Assembly: GCF_000150955.2 (NCBI RefSeq)
Contig: NC_011673.1
Coordinates: forward strand, 1 to 64,000
Length of the DNA: 64,000 nt
From: Phaeodactylum tricornutum CCAP 1055/1
Lineage: Eukaryota > Bacillariophyta > Bacillariophyceae > Surirellales > Neidiaceae
Reading direction: 5' to 3'
The notes beneath the pieces are model-generated. The model was not told the origin of the DNA, ran no database searches, and was given only the letters and a program-made list of their open reading frames with translations. Positions 42,559 through 52,785 of this stretch are shown here, one piece after another. The position numbers and the translations under genes were made by a program. Every line of letters starts with the position of its first letter. Positions within the stretch are counted from its first letter, which is position 1.

Positions 42559-42740
42559 GTCGGGCAAAAAGGATTCGTCAACGGATAGTGCATCAAACTT
42601 GTCAATAAAACGATATAGGCATCATATTGGCATGTGATCTTTATGATCAGACACTTACGAATACTACAAAGAAATACCCGATACACTCTCTATGGCAGTC
42701 TGCGTCCTAGTAGAGACCGAGTCTTGGGAGGTTACAGTAG

Positions 42741-45700
42741 TTAAGATTGCTGGGAAGCCTGCTGAGTGGCTTGCGCTCGTACGATATCGGCGCTGGCAAA
42801 TAAATTCTGAACCACCGCAACAGGTTCCGGCGGAAGGGCGGACTGAATCTGTTGATAGGCTTCAGGTTCTCTTTGAAAAGCCATTTTGATGGTGTCATTC
42901 AGCAGAATGAGCTCGTCAATTTTATCTATTGGCGAGCTGTAGTCTTCGTCAATGTCATCACCTTCGTCCTCCCAACCACCGAGTAAGAATTTTGCCATGT
43001 CATCGTCCCAGCCTGAGACTCCTTGCAGCGCTTTTCTGTAAGCTTCGTCTACCTCGTTTGTCACATCTTGGCTTTCGTCGAATCCTAGATCAACGTCGCC
43101 AACGCCATCATCCCTTTCAGGTGCTTCCTCGATTAGTTGGTCGGCATCCTTCTCGGTTTGCTCGGCCTCAGCTTTGAGGACGAGTGCCAATTTACACGCC
43201 ATGTGAATTAGTTGCGGTAGCAAGCTGATGATTGATGCAGGCAAGGTCGACGTGGGCAGGCTCAAAATGGAAGACAAACCAAGCACGGTCAACTTTCTTG
43301 GGAGCCATCGCTCCATTTTGTCCGCATCAATTATCCATTGCGTGAAAACTTGTTGTGTGACGCTTCGCTTTTCGAGCTCCATCAACTCAAGCTGAGGCTG
43401 GTAGTAGAGCGCAGACCCGAGAACCTGAAATATTGAAAACCGAGTCAAAGGAATCTCGGTATTGACTTGCTGTCCGAGCTTGCCGAGCGCAATCTCGTTC
43501 ATAAATGGAATGTATCCATCTACCTTGCCAGGACAATTGTGAAGAATCGTCATGAACAGACTAAGCGCGTACCGGCATTCTGATTCAGAAGCGCGGTCGT
43601 TCGTGACTGTCTTGGCGGCTATGCTGATGATCAAATCAATATACGGAATGTCTCCTTCAGGGAGCTGGGCAGTACCGGTTAAAAAAATATTGGTTGACTT
43701 GCCAATATAACTCTGCAAGCAAGGTACCATCATGTTCAGATAATCGTAGGCGAATTGATCAAAAGCCAAATATATCAAAGGAAAGGCTTGCCAGACTTCT
43801 GGCGAAATATGTTCTTGAAAGAAAGTTAAAAAAGTCAAGATATCGAGTCCACATTCCAAATATTCAATAAAATCACCGTCGCTCCCTAGAATTTTCAAGA
43901 CCAGCGGCATCAGTAGTGGTTCGAGAGTTTTCAGCATGGAAGCTTTCCCACAAACGCCTTTTAGAACCGTCGCAACGCACTCAAGACACTGCGCTGCGGC
44001 CATGGCGGCGTCGTCATCATCGTCGTCTTCCCCGGCTGTACAATATTGTGAAAAGGCACTCGTCAATTGTGTTACAAGAGCGACTGCGTGTGGTTCAATG
44101 TGACGGCCAAACTTATCGAGCAAAGCCTGTAAGGCAGACACAACTTCGTCGTTGCCAATTTCGTTCATGATACGAAAATACTCTGTCAATAGCTGAGGTA
44201 GGACGGGAAGAAGAGTTTCTTCCGCGCCATCAGCTTCTACCAAAAATCGCAGGGCCTTGGAGGCCTCAATCTGTACGGGGAGAGCGGGATCGCTCAAGCG
44301 GTTTAGAACCATTTCGAGTAAAGTTCGCAAATGAGCTCCATCGTCGGACCATTGGACAGTGCTATATTGCTGTACCATCCAGCACGCACGATATCGCAAG
44401 AAGGCGACCGGTGACCCAAAATCCGGAAAAACTGAGGATACCAATAAGCCTTCAAGCTCGGCAGCATACTTTTCTTTTGCCAACAAATTCTTCGACAACG
44501 AGCCAAACACCAATAAGGCACCGTCCTTTTCCACATGATTCTTTTGGTCAGGGGCTGCTTGGCTGTAAGTGTGCAAAATGGCCGTCATACGTCCCAACAA
44601 ATTCTGAGTTACGTCTTGTCCACGATGTTTGACTAGATCGGTGACGAGAGTGACCGCGGACATGCGCGGGTCGTAAAAGTCGGCCAAGGGACTGTTCTGC
44701 TTGTGCACAAATTCCACCGGATCGTTGTCGAAACAGTCAATGTCCTCTTGAGTCAAACACATTGTTGGAAAGCACACCTGATACAAGAGAAAGTCCAAAT
44801 GTGGCTTCAGCAACTTGTAGGTACTGGCTAGCTCGACCGCCAAGTCCACAAAGGTCAAACACAAGTGGATTACCCGGTCGGTACAGAAACTTCCCGAGGG
44901 TCTTAGATTTAGTGTTTCGCAGACAGGCCCCAAGAATTGCGGCGCCACGTTTTGACTGAAGAAAACGGCAAAATCCTTGGCTTCCTGATCGTCCGCGTAG
45001 CTTGGAATACCGTAGCGAGAAAACAGTCGGCTCATAATTTGCACTGACCACTTTTTAACCTTCCACCAAGGCCACGCGTTGCGAGCATCGACATCGACTG
45101 GCTGGTTACGTGGTTCAAGTCCCGTCGACGCTTCTGGTAGGGGCTTTTGTAAAGCGCTTCTCACAACATCAAACCAAGGCTGCAGCTGTTCCGGTCGTGC
45201 CAACCCAATGGAGGACGTTTCCGATCCGTCGCCACCGGGCAAATAGAACTGCGTACTGGACCAAAAAATTTTGAGAATCTGTTTGAGCATCATGGCGGCT
45301 TCCAGCGAGTTTTCGTTTTCGGCAGATAGCTGCTGCGCTAACGGGAGCAAGAGCGGAAAACTCGATTGGACAATTTCGTTGAGGGGTCCGCGTTGCTCCT
45401 TGCTTTTGTATTCGTATCGCTTGCAAACTTTGCGGAGTGCAAGGAGAGCATTGTGTACCTGCAATCCGTGTTTTCCCATGTCACCGACACCCGTTTGAAT
45501 ACTCGCGAGGAGCGTGGGAATGAGCTGAGGCCATTTTTCGGGAAAGTCGTGGATCACCACCGTGTGTAAGGTTTCCGCGAGCAAATCTCGGATACTCTTT
45601 TCTGGTTCGTCGAGGAGCGTCTTGAGCAGGCCGACCCTCACAACTGCTTTGTCTTCATCGGCGAGCAGAGCTGGTTTCGTGGCTTCTTCAGCATACGGAG

Positions 45701-46028
45701 CGTAATGAATACGTTCCGCCCAGCCTTCGCGGCAAATATTTTTGAGTTGAATGGCAGCGGCTTGTCGGACTTCGAAACGGACCTGGCCAATGAGGAAGAA
45801 ACGCGTACATTATGTACGATTACGTGAGACGGATGAGGGCTACACTCGTCGCAGAGCTCCGTTAAGCTGTGTTCAGCATACCTGCTTTTCCGTAGCGACC
45901 TGCAAGAGTAGATTGACGGCACCGGGCAAGTTTTTGAGGTTTTTAATGGTTTGTTCGGCAGGGTTTCGAATCGACGCATCGGCCGAAAACGATTGCTGCA
46001 AGACAACGTGCAGCTGTTCGACATCCAT
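42741..46028 (-). CDS. Importin-7/8-like nuclear transport receptor (2 exons)
   Basis: A karyopherin-beta that carries cargo such as ribosomal proteins or histones through the nuclear pore. Exons 46028-45882 and 45782-42741 join over a 99-nt GTATGC...CCAG intron in phase 0, giving 1062 residues. The first exon supplies MDVEQLHVVLQQSFSADAS and the second VRFEVRQAAAIQLKNICREG, together forming the importin-beta N-terminal (Ran-binding) domain. Further matches to the IPO7/IPO8/Sxm1 group are RYEYKSKEQRGPLNEIV, AWPWWKVKKWSVQIMSRLFSRYG, LKPHLDFLLYQVCFPTMC and FRARACW-like FLRYRACWMVQQYS. An acidic stretch near 930-1010 (DDDMAKF, EDEGDDIDEDYSS) corresponds to the acidic C-terminal region of IPO7. 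The gene is convergent with MCM5. Confidence 0.93.
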
Positions 46029-46788
46029 AACGCCACCAAAAGTAGTCCCCTATGGCTCTAATCTGTCTATATACGCCGACAACGATATCTCTAAAGGTCG
46101 GTAAGGCACTATTGGTGTTGTCGACAACGACCGGCAACGGGCAGCAATGCACAACAAGAGTGGAATACGTACTGTTGTGCGGTTTCGAAGTTAGTGACGG
46201 CAAGCTCTTTCGTGCGCGAGTACCGTGTACTATTGATATGGGTAGGATTCAGTACAGGGACCCAATAGTTTTGTTTTACATTTATGTTCAAGTAGAGAAT
46301 GGGCCATTGTGGACCGATGACGGCCAGACACTGGCGTCTATTGCTAGAGGTGTAAGCAGGTACTCTGTTGCGTACAAGAGAAGAATACCGCTTGCTCTGC
46401 TAGCTTACTCTCTAGTACCTACGCAAACGTGAGTATACCACGACTCCCATGTAAAAAAGTTAGTGTCTACCCTCGCTCGTCTTTGCAATCCATCCGGGCC
46501 ATGCCGACGGTTCCTTTATACTGAAGAGGCAGGATTCACGTTTCTATGCCAGGGTAATCATTGCGTTGACGGTTGAATTCCGCGGTAATGCTGCCATACC
46601 GCCAACTGTTAACTGCAATAGCGGTATCATTCAGAAGGCCTAAAGTAATGCAGCTCACTGTAAGCGCGTCCCCAGAAGCAATCACGTTTGCTACGCAGCT
46701 ATTTACACAAAGGAGATCCATTGCAGAGCGAACATAGCTTCAATCAATGCTCTCGTGAGTCTGCACCACATTATGTTCGTCAAGCTTT
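46029..46788. other. Intergenic region
   Basis: 760 bp between the importin start and the stop of the phosducin-like gene. The importin promoter should be at its left. A 126-codon plus-strand frame (46052-46432) has no family signal. TTAACTGCAA and TCACTGTAAGC occur near 46608 and 46652, as looser relatives of the 9-mer. Confidence 0.5.
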
Positions 46789-47487
46789 CTAGGTATCGTC
46801 CAAAACACCTAGCTGTTTCAAATGCTCTTCCAGATCGTCTTTATTCGTATTTTGCGGGAGTCTTAGTAGCTCATGCTGCATGGTACCGTTGCGGTACAAA
46901 AACAAGCTCGGTAGGTTGGATTCGGGCCAATTTGGAATGGCATGATGGGATGGTATCGACACAAACTTGAGCTTTGTACAAACAAACGCCAACTCCCGTA
47001 CGGCGTGTTCAACAGCACCCGTACGTTCCGTATCGCTCGTTGTTAAACAAACGATAACCCAAATCCCTCCGTTTTCCTGTGACGCTTCGTTCACTTCCCG
47101 CGTCCATTCCGAACGAGAAATCGGAATCACTGCTCCAAAATTTGTGCCTTTCTTCGTCTTTGCACTTTGTTCGGATTGAAGTTCATGTAGACGCTGTTGC
47201 CGGTATTGGACCAAAAAGTCGTCGTCCAGAAAATCTTCGTCATCGGACTCGTCCCCTTCGTCGGGACTTTGCTTTCCGGTATCCCACTCTGTTTCGCGGT
47301 TTGTGTCTGTGCCTTCTCTCAATTGTGTGAGCCTAGAAGCCTCTGCTGGCGAAGCACCTTTGGCAATCATGGCTTGTTCGTGGGTACGAATACCGCGTTT
47401 CATGAGCGCGTCGTCCCATTCGGTGGTCGCCGCCGAAAAGCCGTACGACGGCTTGGAGTCGTAATTCGTGACCCCCGTGCCTTGCAT
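46789..47487 (-). CDS. Phosducin-like protein (PDCL2/PDCL3, Plp2-like)
   Basis: A thioredoxin-fold co-chaperone of the CCT chaperonin that helps fold actin, tubulin and cell-cycle proteins. It has 232 residues. The N-terminal helical part has the TTEWDDALMKRGI block typical of PDCL3, then an acidic run DEGDESDDEDFLDDDF, then QYRQQRLHELQ and FGAVIPISRSEWTREV entering the thioredoxin-like domain (about 110-225). IPNWPESNLPSLFLYRNG matches IPNYPDRNLPTIFVY of the family. There is no CxxC active site, as expected for phosducins. Start ATG 47487 sits at the family's usual N-terminus. Confidence 0.92.
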   Translation of the reverse strand: MQGTGVTNYDSKPSYGFSAATTEWDDALMKRGIRTHEQAMIAKGASPAEASRLTQLREGTDTNRETEWDTGKQSPDEGDESDDEDFLDDDFLVQYRQQRLHELQSEQSAKTKKGTNFGAVIPISRSEWTREVNEASQENGGIWVIVCLTTSDTERTGAVEHAVRELAFVCTKLKFVSIPSHHAIPNWPESNLPSLFLYRNGTMQHELLRLPQNTNKDDLEEHLKQLGVLDDT

Positions 47488-47944
47488 ATCGACACGCCTT
47501 CCGCGAACCCAAAGTCTAACTCGCCAAAGATCCGTTCGAGAATAAACAGAGTTCCGCGGGGGTAAGTTTCTACCGTCTCTCTCTTTCTAGTATTCACCGT
47601 CAACGCATAAAGAGACGAAAACGAAAGATTGGCAAGAAAAAAGCGACCGTGTGATGGACGTAACAATAAAGGAACTCGAAGAAACCTGTTTTCGACGTAT
47701 CCACATATCCATGAAAGGCGCTTGAGCTTTTAGGAGTTCGTTTACAAGACATGGGTTTTGTATTTGAGATTCCTGATTCCGAACATGATTCCGTAGGCAT
47801 CAGTCTCGCGTTACAGTTCCTGTTATGGTACTGTTAGTTTCACAGTTCATTTCACTGTCAGTCAAATAGAAAGACCACAACAAAACCGTAGGGCACCGAG
47901 GCGGCAAGTCCTGGCAATAGTAACCATCTAAATCAGGCTGCGCT
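47488..47944. promoter_or_regulatory. Divergent promoter region phosducin-like / histidine phosphatase
   Basis: 457 bp between head-to-head genes. Near 47842-47862 it has TTTCACAGTTCATTTCACTGTCAGTCA, which contains two near-matches of the 9-mer in opposite orientation. Confidence 0.4.
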
Positions 47945-48847
47945 ATGAATCCGCACGATGTCGTTATTGTCGTAGCTCGCCATGGCGAGCGTACAGACTA
48001 CATAATGCGCGATGCGGGGGAAAATTGGGTACGGACGGCGGCTCGTCCTTGGGATACACCGTTATCGGCACACGGTCACACGCAAGGAACAAAGCTTGGC
48101 GAGCAGATAGCGAGCGAGCTGCAACGGCTAGAGTTGCCGGCTCTGACGCAGGTTTATTCTTCTCCACTGTTGCGATGTCGACAGACGGCCGTGGCTGCTG
48201 CGCGGGCGTTTCGGGAAGCAACACGCAGGTCGGAAGATTCGACCAATCTCTCGCCAGCCGTTCTTTCTTCTCCGCTCGTGCGGATCGAATACGGTCTTTC
48301 CGAAAGTATCAACGAAAGCTGGTATCGCTCTTGGTCATTGCCAGAATCAGACGGAACTTGGGGACTCCGACCGAAAGGCCAATCGAGCCCGATTCCAGAG
48401 ACTCTCCACCCAGCCAGTCGTGCACCGGTTCAAGCCCTTTTGGATTGGAAGACGACTCTCGCCACCCAGAACGACATGGATCCCGAAATGGATACCAAAT
48501 ACGCTTCACGAACACGCCTGGATACTCCGTATACTTTTCATCCTCCCTACATGGAAGCCCGGACGGATCAGCGAGAACGAATGCGTAAAGCGGTCGAAGA
48601 GTTGTCGGTGGCGGGCCAAACGATTTTACTCGTCTCTCACGGGGGACCCGTAACACACCTTTACGAAGAGCTTACTGGCAACGATTGGAATGTACATGGC
48701 GCTTCGTCCTATTGCTGTTACAGCATTTATCGCCAGCCAGCTGGAACGAACAAGTGGGAGGCGCTGGTGATCAACCAGTCTGAATACTTGCACGAGAAGA
48801 TTACGTTCGAAAGTCACGTGTCGATCGACAATCTAACAAAAGTATAA
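47945..48847 (+). CDS. Histidine phosphatase superfamily protein (PGAM-like)
   Basis: A 300-residue phosphohydrolase of the branch-1 type. The catalytic motif R12-H13-G14-E15 is in VVARHGERTD. YSSPLLRCRQTA (about 72-83) carries the second phosphate-binding arginine, and the second catalytic histidine is in LLVSHGGPVTHLYEEL (about 237). It resembles UBASH3/STS-like and fungal or protist PGAM-like phosphatases more than glycolytic mutase, because of the SRTRLDTPYTFHPPYMEARTDQ insert before the second His. The substrate is unknown. There is no signal peptide, so it is probably cytosolic. The stop lies 67 bp from the stop of the next, convergent gene. Confidence 0.85.
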   Translation: MNPHDVVIVVARHGERTDYIMRDAGENWVRTAARPWDTPLSAHGHTQGTKLGEQIASELQRLELPALTQVYSSPLLRCRQTAVAAARAFREATRRSEDSTNLSPAVLSSPLVRIEYGLSESINESWYRSWSLPESDGTWGLRPKGQSSPIPETLHPASRAPVQALLDWKTTLATQNDMDPEMDTKYASRTRLDTPYTFHPPYMEARTDQRERMRKAVEELSVAGQTILLVSHGGPVTHLYEELTGNDWNVHGASSYCCYSIYRQPAGTNKWEALVINQSEYLHEKITFESHVSIDNLTKV

Positions 48848-48914
48848 GTTCTGATCTTTCTTCTATATGTGTCCGAACCGTACATTTAGAGTTCCAAAAC
48901 CAAGACCGATTCTT

Positions 48915-49354
48915 CTACATGGGCATGAGCGTAAAGGTCTGCGTCTCAATCGTTGAAATGCCGTCGATTTCCTTGAGCTTTCCCAAAAAGTCTTCTTCCG
49001 GGGCAAATTTGGCTTCTTCCCAGGCGCCAAACTTGTCGGCGGGCAAGCTCGTCATGACCTTGAAATCGAGACATCCACCACAAACCACGCGTTGCACGTC
49101 CTTGACACCTTCGACTTTTTTGACGTCGGCCAAGACGGACTCCAACGCCTTTTGCGCTTCCTGGAGCGACTTTTTATCGTCACTAACACTCCACTTAATG
49201 AAACGAGAATGGAACGATTTGGTTAGCAAGGTCGTCACCTTTTCTTCACAGGTAAATGCTTGCACCAGAACGAGAACTTGATACGCCGACGTACCTTGCA
49301 GCGCCATTCGCGGGCGATGGTATCGAATTGGACTCCTTCCGTAATCGTGTTCAT
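48915..49354 (-). CDS. Small conserved-looking protein with a CGGC motif (2 exons)
   Basis: Exons 49354-49295 and 49193-48915 join across a 101-nt GTACGT...TTAAG intron in phase 0, giving 112 residues: MNTITEGVQFDTIAREWRCK-WSVSDDKKS. The centre has VQRVVCGGCLDFKVMTSL and the end DGISTIETQTFTLMPM. The beta-alpha-beta rhythm (VKKVEGVKDVQRVV...FLGKLKEIDGISTIETQTF) suggests a small ferredoxin-like alpha/beta fold with a CxxC pair. I do not recognise a named family. An unspliced reading (130 codons from 49307) would lose this N-terminus. A TCACAGTCA motif lies 153 bp upstream of the ATG. Confidence 0.7.
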
Positions 49355-50649
49355 GGTTCTAAGTGTTTCGAAGAAAATGTGCAACAGAGGTCAGCGCCGG
49401 AATGACTCCATTGAAGAAAACGCACGCTTGATCTTCTTTTGGATGGATAACGTGCGTGACACCTTCAACGATGCCATTGTGGATGCGCAGGACGAGCGCA
49501 GCAGATTCACAGTCAATACAAGATGTACGTCAAACATACTCACTTGGGCTTTTTCGAATCGGGCTCGTTCTGTTCAGCCGACATGTTATCAACGGTGGAA
49601 GCTTTACGAAGGCGAGTAAACGGCAACAGAGGAAGTCTTTTAGCTCTGTTCTTACCTCGAGTTGTAATTCGCGGCGATTTGAGCGGTGCGGGAAAAGATA
49701 TGGCGGAACGTGTGTGGGGATAGGCCAGCGAGCATCATGGTATGGGCAATGTCGGCGAACGCTGTGAGGATACGGCCTTATGTGGATTGCCCTGACGAAT
49801 GAAATCGAAGCCGATAGTTTTGGCAACATTGTCAAGGCAAACTGGATCGATCCGGGGACGATTCGAAAGATGCGATTGGAGGAAATTCATATCTTCGGTC
49901 ATTCGCCAGACTCAAGAAAATAGTTCACACGCCACCTTATGGAAACACGACTTTCATCTACGAATTGTATATATGGAGTGTCGTTTTCGAAATAACAGGT
50001 ATAAACAGCTAGCAAAATCGATACCCCTTTTTGTTCCTACGGAAAAAGAGCGTGCTAACTTATGGTCTACAAGCATCGAGACCTCGCCACACGTTTCCGA
50101 AACGCCTACCAGCCAAACGGTTACCGTACAGTGTAGAACTACGTTTAAGATCTACCGAACGGCGGTTCGGATTCGGTTGCGTTCCGACACGCGGCCCTGC
50201 GAGGATCACACGAGAAATGGATACCGGTTTCGGCGGCTCACGAAAATCCGCATCATCGTGACATCTGCGCGTGACGTCGAGACGATGCGAAGCGCAAGAT
50301 CCAACGTGGAAGCACGAACTGTAACACTCTGCCAGTCAAAGGACGGGAGTGTACAAAGTATTCTCCGCATCTTTCCTATCTTCAAGTTGTTTCGTTGGGG
50401 TTGTCAGATACCGGTAAGTGTTTCTCCGAAGAGCTTCGGATTGGTGGTTGCCAGCAAGGTCCACATCACTACCGCTAACCACATTCTCCCCTGCCTTCTG
50501 CCATTCACCCATCGCGTCTTGCTCTGCTTCGACTCTTGTGTGCAAACCTTGACACCCACTCCTACACATAACGCGTACGCATTCACACGTACACACCTGT
50601 CTATTTATCCATCTATCCAACGTTACCCTTGCTGGAATCCACAGTCATC
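49355..50649. other. Intergenic region
   Basis: About 1.3 kb. Its left end holds the promoter of the small CGGC protein (TCACAGTCA at 49507). Its right end is the CA-rich 5' leader of the repeat protein (about 50530-50630). A 284-codon plus-strand frame (49799-50653) crosses that leader and is judged spurious. TGACGTCG is present near 50271. Confidence 0.5.
49507..49515. promoter_or_regulatory. TCACAGTCA motif upstream of the small CGGC protein
   Basis: An exact 9-mer within TTCACAGTCAAT, 153 bp upstream of ATG 49354. Confidence 0.35.
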
Positions 50650-51138
50650 ATGAAGCTTTCTTCTTCCGTTATCGCTGCCGCCCTCCTGCTGGTGCAAGCG
50701 CAGTCTTTTATGCCTACACTGTCGACTGGTACCAAGTCTACCGCGTTCTTCGCCAAGGCGAACCCCTGGAAGGACCAGAACATTGACGGCTACGAAGCGG
50801 ACGTCGGTGGGCCCAAGGAAGGCCCCAAGAAGGTCCCGTGGAAGGATCAGAGCGTGGACGGCTACGAAATCGATGTGGGTCTCAAGAAAGGCGAACCCGG
50901 ACGCAAGGAATCCGCACCCTACAACAAGGGCGACGATACCCCCACCAGTTGGAGCGGTGAAAAGTCTCCCCGTACCGTCGCTCCCCGGGACAAACCCGCT
51001 GCCACGCCCTGGAAAGGACAGAACATCGATGGATACGAAGCGGATGTCGGTGGCAAGCAAGAAGGACCCAAGAAGGTCCCGTGGAAGGATCAGAACATTG
51101 ACGGCTACGAGAAGGACGTCAAGAGCCGCAAGGATTAA
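50650..51138 (+). CDS. Secreted or plastid protein with four WKDQNIDGYEADV repeats
   Basis: 162 residues. A signal peptide (about 1-17, SSSVIAAALLLVQA) is followed by QSF, similar to the ASAF-type plastid cleavage site, and then a short Ser/Thr-rich stretch. Four copies of a 13-15-residue unit W-K-(D/G)-Q-(N/S)-(I/V)-D-G-Y-E-x-D-V lie at about 40-53, 64-77, 121-134 and 144-157. The linkers are rich in Lys, Gly and Pro. Units 2 and 4 are both led by GPKKVPWKDQ, which suggests the repeats arose as pairs. I know no domain for it. The periodic acidic/Tyr/Trp pattern could bind a partner or metal, but that is a guess. In-frame sequence upstream to 50629 uses no ATG, so 50650 is the start. Confidence 0.82.
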   Translation: MKLSSSVIAAALLLVQAQSFMPTLSTGTKSTAFFAKANPWKDQNIDGYEADVGGPKEGPKKVPWKDQSVDGYEIDVGLKKGEPGRKESAPYNKGDDTPTSWSGEKSPRTVAPRDKPAATPWKGQNIDGYEADVGGKQEGPKKVPWKDQNIDGYEKDVKSRKD

Positions 51139-51628
51139 GTCAAATCCGTTTGGCATATTCCTGTCTTCGCCGCCGTGACTGTGGGGTGGTGATTGGCAAA
51201 CAAGCTTTACCGCGAATACCGATACATAGGGACTATAAGATTCTCTATAAAACATAGTGTACGAGACAACCCTTCTCTGTTGCACCGAGATTGTCTTTGG
51301 GTAGAGTACGAATGGTACAACTGACGAGCGAAAATTCGAAGCAGCGTTCGAGTCCTAGTATCTGTGTCCACTACAAGTGGCAAGAGACCGACTGGCGTAG
51401 AACCATAGGTGGCTTTTATAATATTAACCTCGGTACAATGCAAGTGTCAATTTGTCTACTGGACGTGATGCTTGCTAACAGGTATGATGTTTAATTTTAC
51501 ATGGCATTACCGTTTGGCCCTTCTCCTGGGAAGTGTTCCAGGAATGGAAATCCAATGAACGATAGCACAGCTCTAGAGATACCAATAGTGTCGCGCGTAG
51601 CTCATCTGCAAAACATCAACAACTGGGA
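51139..51628. other. Convergent intergenic region
   Basis: 490 bp between two stops. It is expected to hold both 3' ends. TGACTGTGG near 51177 is one mismatch from the recurrent 9-mer. No gene is supported. Confidence 0.5.
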
Positions 51629-52333
51629 CTATAGCGGTTTGCTCAGAATCTCGTAATCGGCAAATTTCCCAAACTTGCTGGGACTGCTTTCGTCCACGCC
51701 GTAGCAAAGCTTTTCAGTGTAGAATTGCATGGCCTGCGTATTCTTTTTAAAAACCGTCAGCAGTATTTTGCTCATCTGTACTGCGCAGCCGATTTGTTCC
51801 ATGAGCGCCATGAGCTTTTGTCCGAGACCTTTTCTTCGGTACGCCTCGGCCACTTGGATTTCGTAAATGTACAAGACGATCGTGGAAGGATCGTCATTGT
51901 CATCGTATTCGAACCGAAAGTGCACAAATGCAGCAAGCGTGGATGCCGTCACGGGCCTATCGCTAATGCCTATGTCATGATTGTCCTCCGCGTTGGAATT
52001 AATCTGGTGAATCAGCACAAACCTAGCTTTGCGATGTTGAAATTCGGCCGCTTTTTTGGTCATATCGAGACCCCACGAACTGTCGAGATACATCTGGCCC
52101 ATGTTCGCTCGAAACAAATTCAGGCAGGAATCCAAATCTTCCTCGGAGAGATCTTCTGAGGGGACGTAAGACAGCGACTGAGTTGCCACCGGCGAACCAT
52201 TCCGCTCTCGACTTTGCTCGTCCAGCTGAAATTTGGGTCGCTTCGTTTCTTCCACGTACTGGACCGGGTTTTCTATCTTTTCTGCTTTGTCCAGCTGCTT
52301 GCGTAGCTGCTTGAGGATCTTGGATTTCACCAT
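51629..52333 (-). CDS. NAA40: N-alpha-acetyltransferase 40 (NatD), histone H4/H2A
   Basis: A GNAT enzyme that acetylates the N-terminal Ser of histones H4 and H2A. ATG 52333 gives 234 residues, matching the usual length of about 237; longer in-frame sequence to 52594 has no family match. Key blocks are NLFRANMGQMYLDSSWGLD (substrate-side helix), VHFRFEYDDNDDPSTIVLYIYEIQV (about 145-170), and the acetyl-CoA loop YRRKGLGQKL. These are followed by SKILLTVFKKNTQAMQFYTEKL and a C-terminal SPSKFGKFADYEILSKPL, all diagnostic of NAA40. The N-terminal 60 residues are charged and helical (KSKILKQLRKQLDKAEK) with a nuclear-type basic character. The enzyme should act in the cytosol and nucleus. Confidence 0.93.
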   Translation of the reverse strand: MVKSKILKQLRKQLDKAEKIENPVQYVEETKRPKFQLDEQSRERNGSPVATQSLSYVPSEDLSEEDLDSCLNLFRANMGQMYLDSSWGLDMTKKAAEFQHRKARFVLIHQINSNAEDNHDIGISDRPVTASTLAAFVHFRFEYDDNDDPSTIVLYIYEIQVAEAYRRKGLGQKLMALMEQIGCAVQMSKILLTVFKKNTQAMQFYTEKLCYGVDESSPSKFGKFADYEILSKPL

Positions 52334-52785
52334 AGCGCTTGCTATGAACCACAGATTCGTTCGGCTAAGGGCTGTGAACGCGGTGGTGTATTCACTTTGC
52401 AATGTATCTTGTGTGGGTGACCAAAGCAGAGAGCATTTTTTTGTCATATTGACACATGAATGCGAAACTGCTCTAGACCCAAGAATAGGGTTCATAGTTA
52501 GGACTCCAGATGCCATGTCCGTGAAAATTGAGAGTAATAAGTGGTGGGTATCACTCCATCGAAATGATTGGTGATCTATCAGCACATGGGACACGGGATA
52601 GGAGTTTTGAAGTGCTCACATTTTCTTCTCGCACCCCGAGCTCATTGGCTGCCGCGAACGAAACGGCCTTTGCCTATCAGACGGACTCTTGGATGCAAAA
52701 CTTCGTCTGATATCTCTCATGACCTACCAGACTTTGGCCGGGTGCACGTTTGTACCTTGTCCTGCGTCTTAAACCCTTCGCTTGA
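52334..52785. promoter_or_regulatory. Divergent promoter region NAA40 / methyltransferase-like
   Basis: 452 bp between head-to-head genes. No exact copy of the 9-mer is seen. No other feature is recognised. Confidence 0.4.

Noticed and set aside
46052-46432. 126-codon plus-strand open frame
   Set aside because: No motif or leader, and it lies in the promoter region of the importin gene.
49799-50653. 284-codon plus-strand open frame
   Set aside because: Its composition is unlike the neighbouring proteins, it has no family motif, and it runs through the CA-rich leader into the start of the repeat protein in another frame.
50623-51285. 220-codon minus-strand open frame with repeated VLILPRDLLG-like blocks
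   Set aside because: Its repeats are the antisense of the WKDQNIDGYEADV repeats; the sense strand has a signal peptide and a sensible start.
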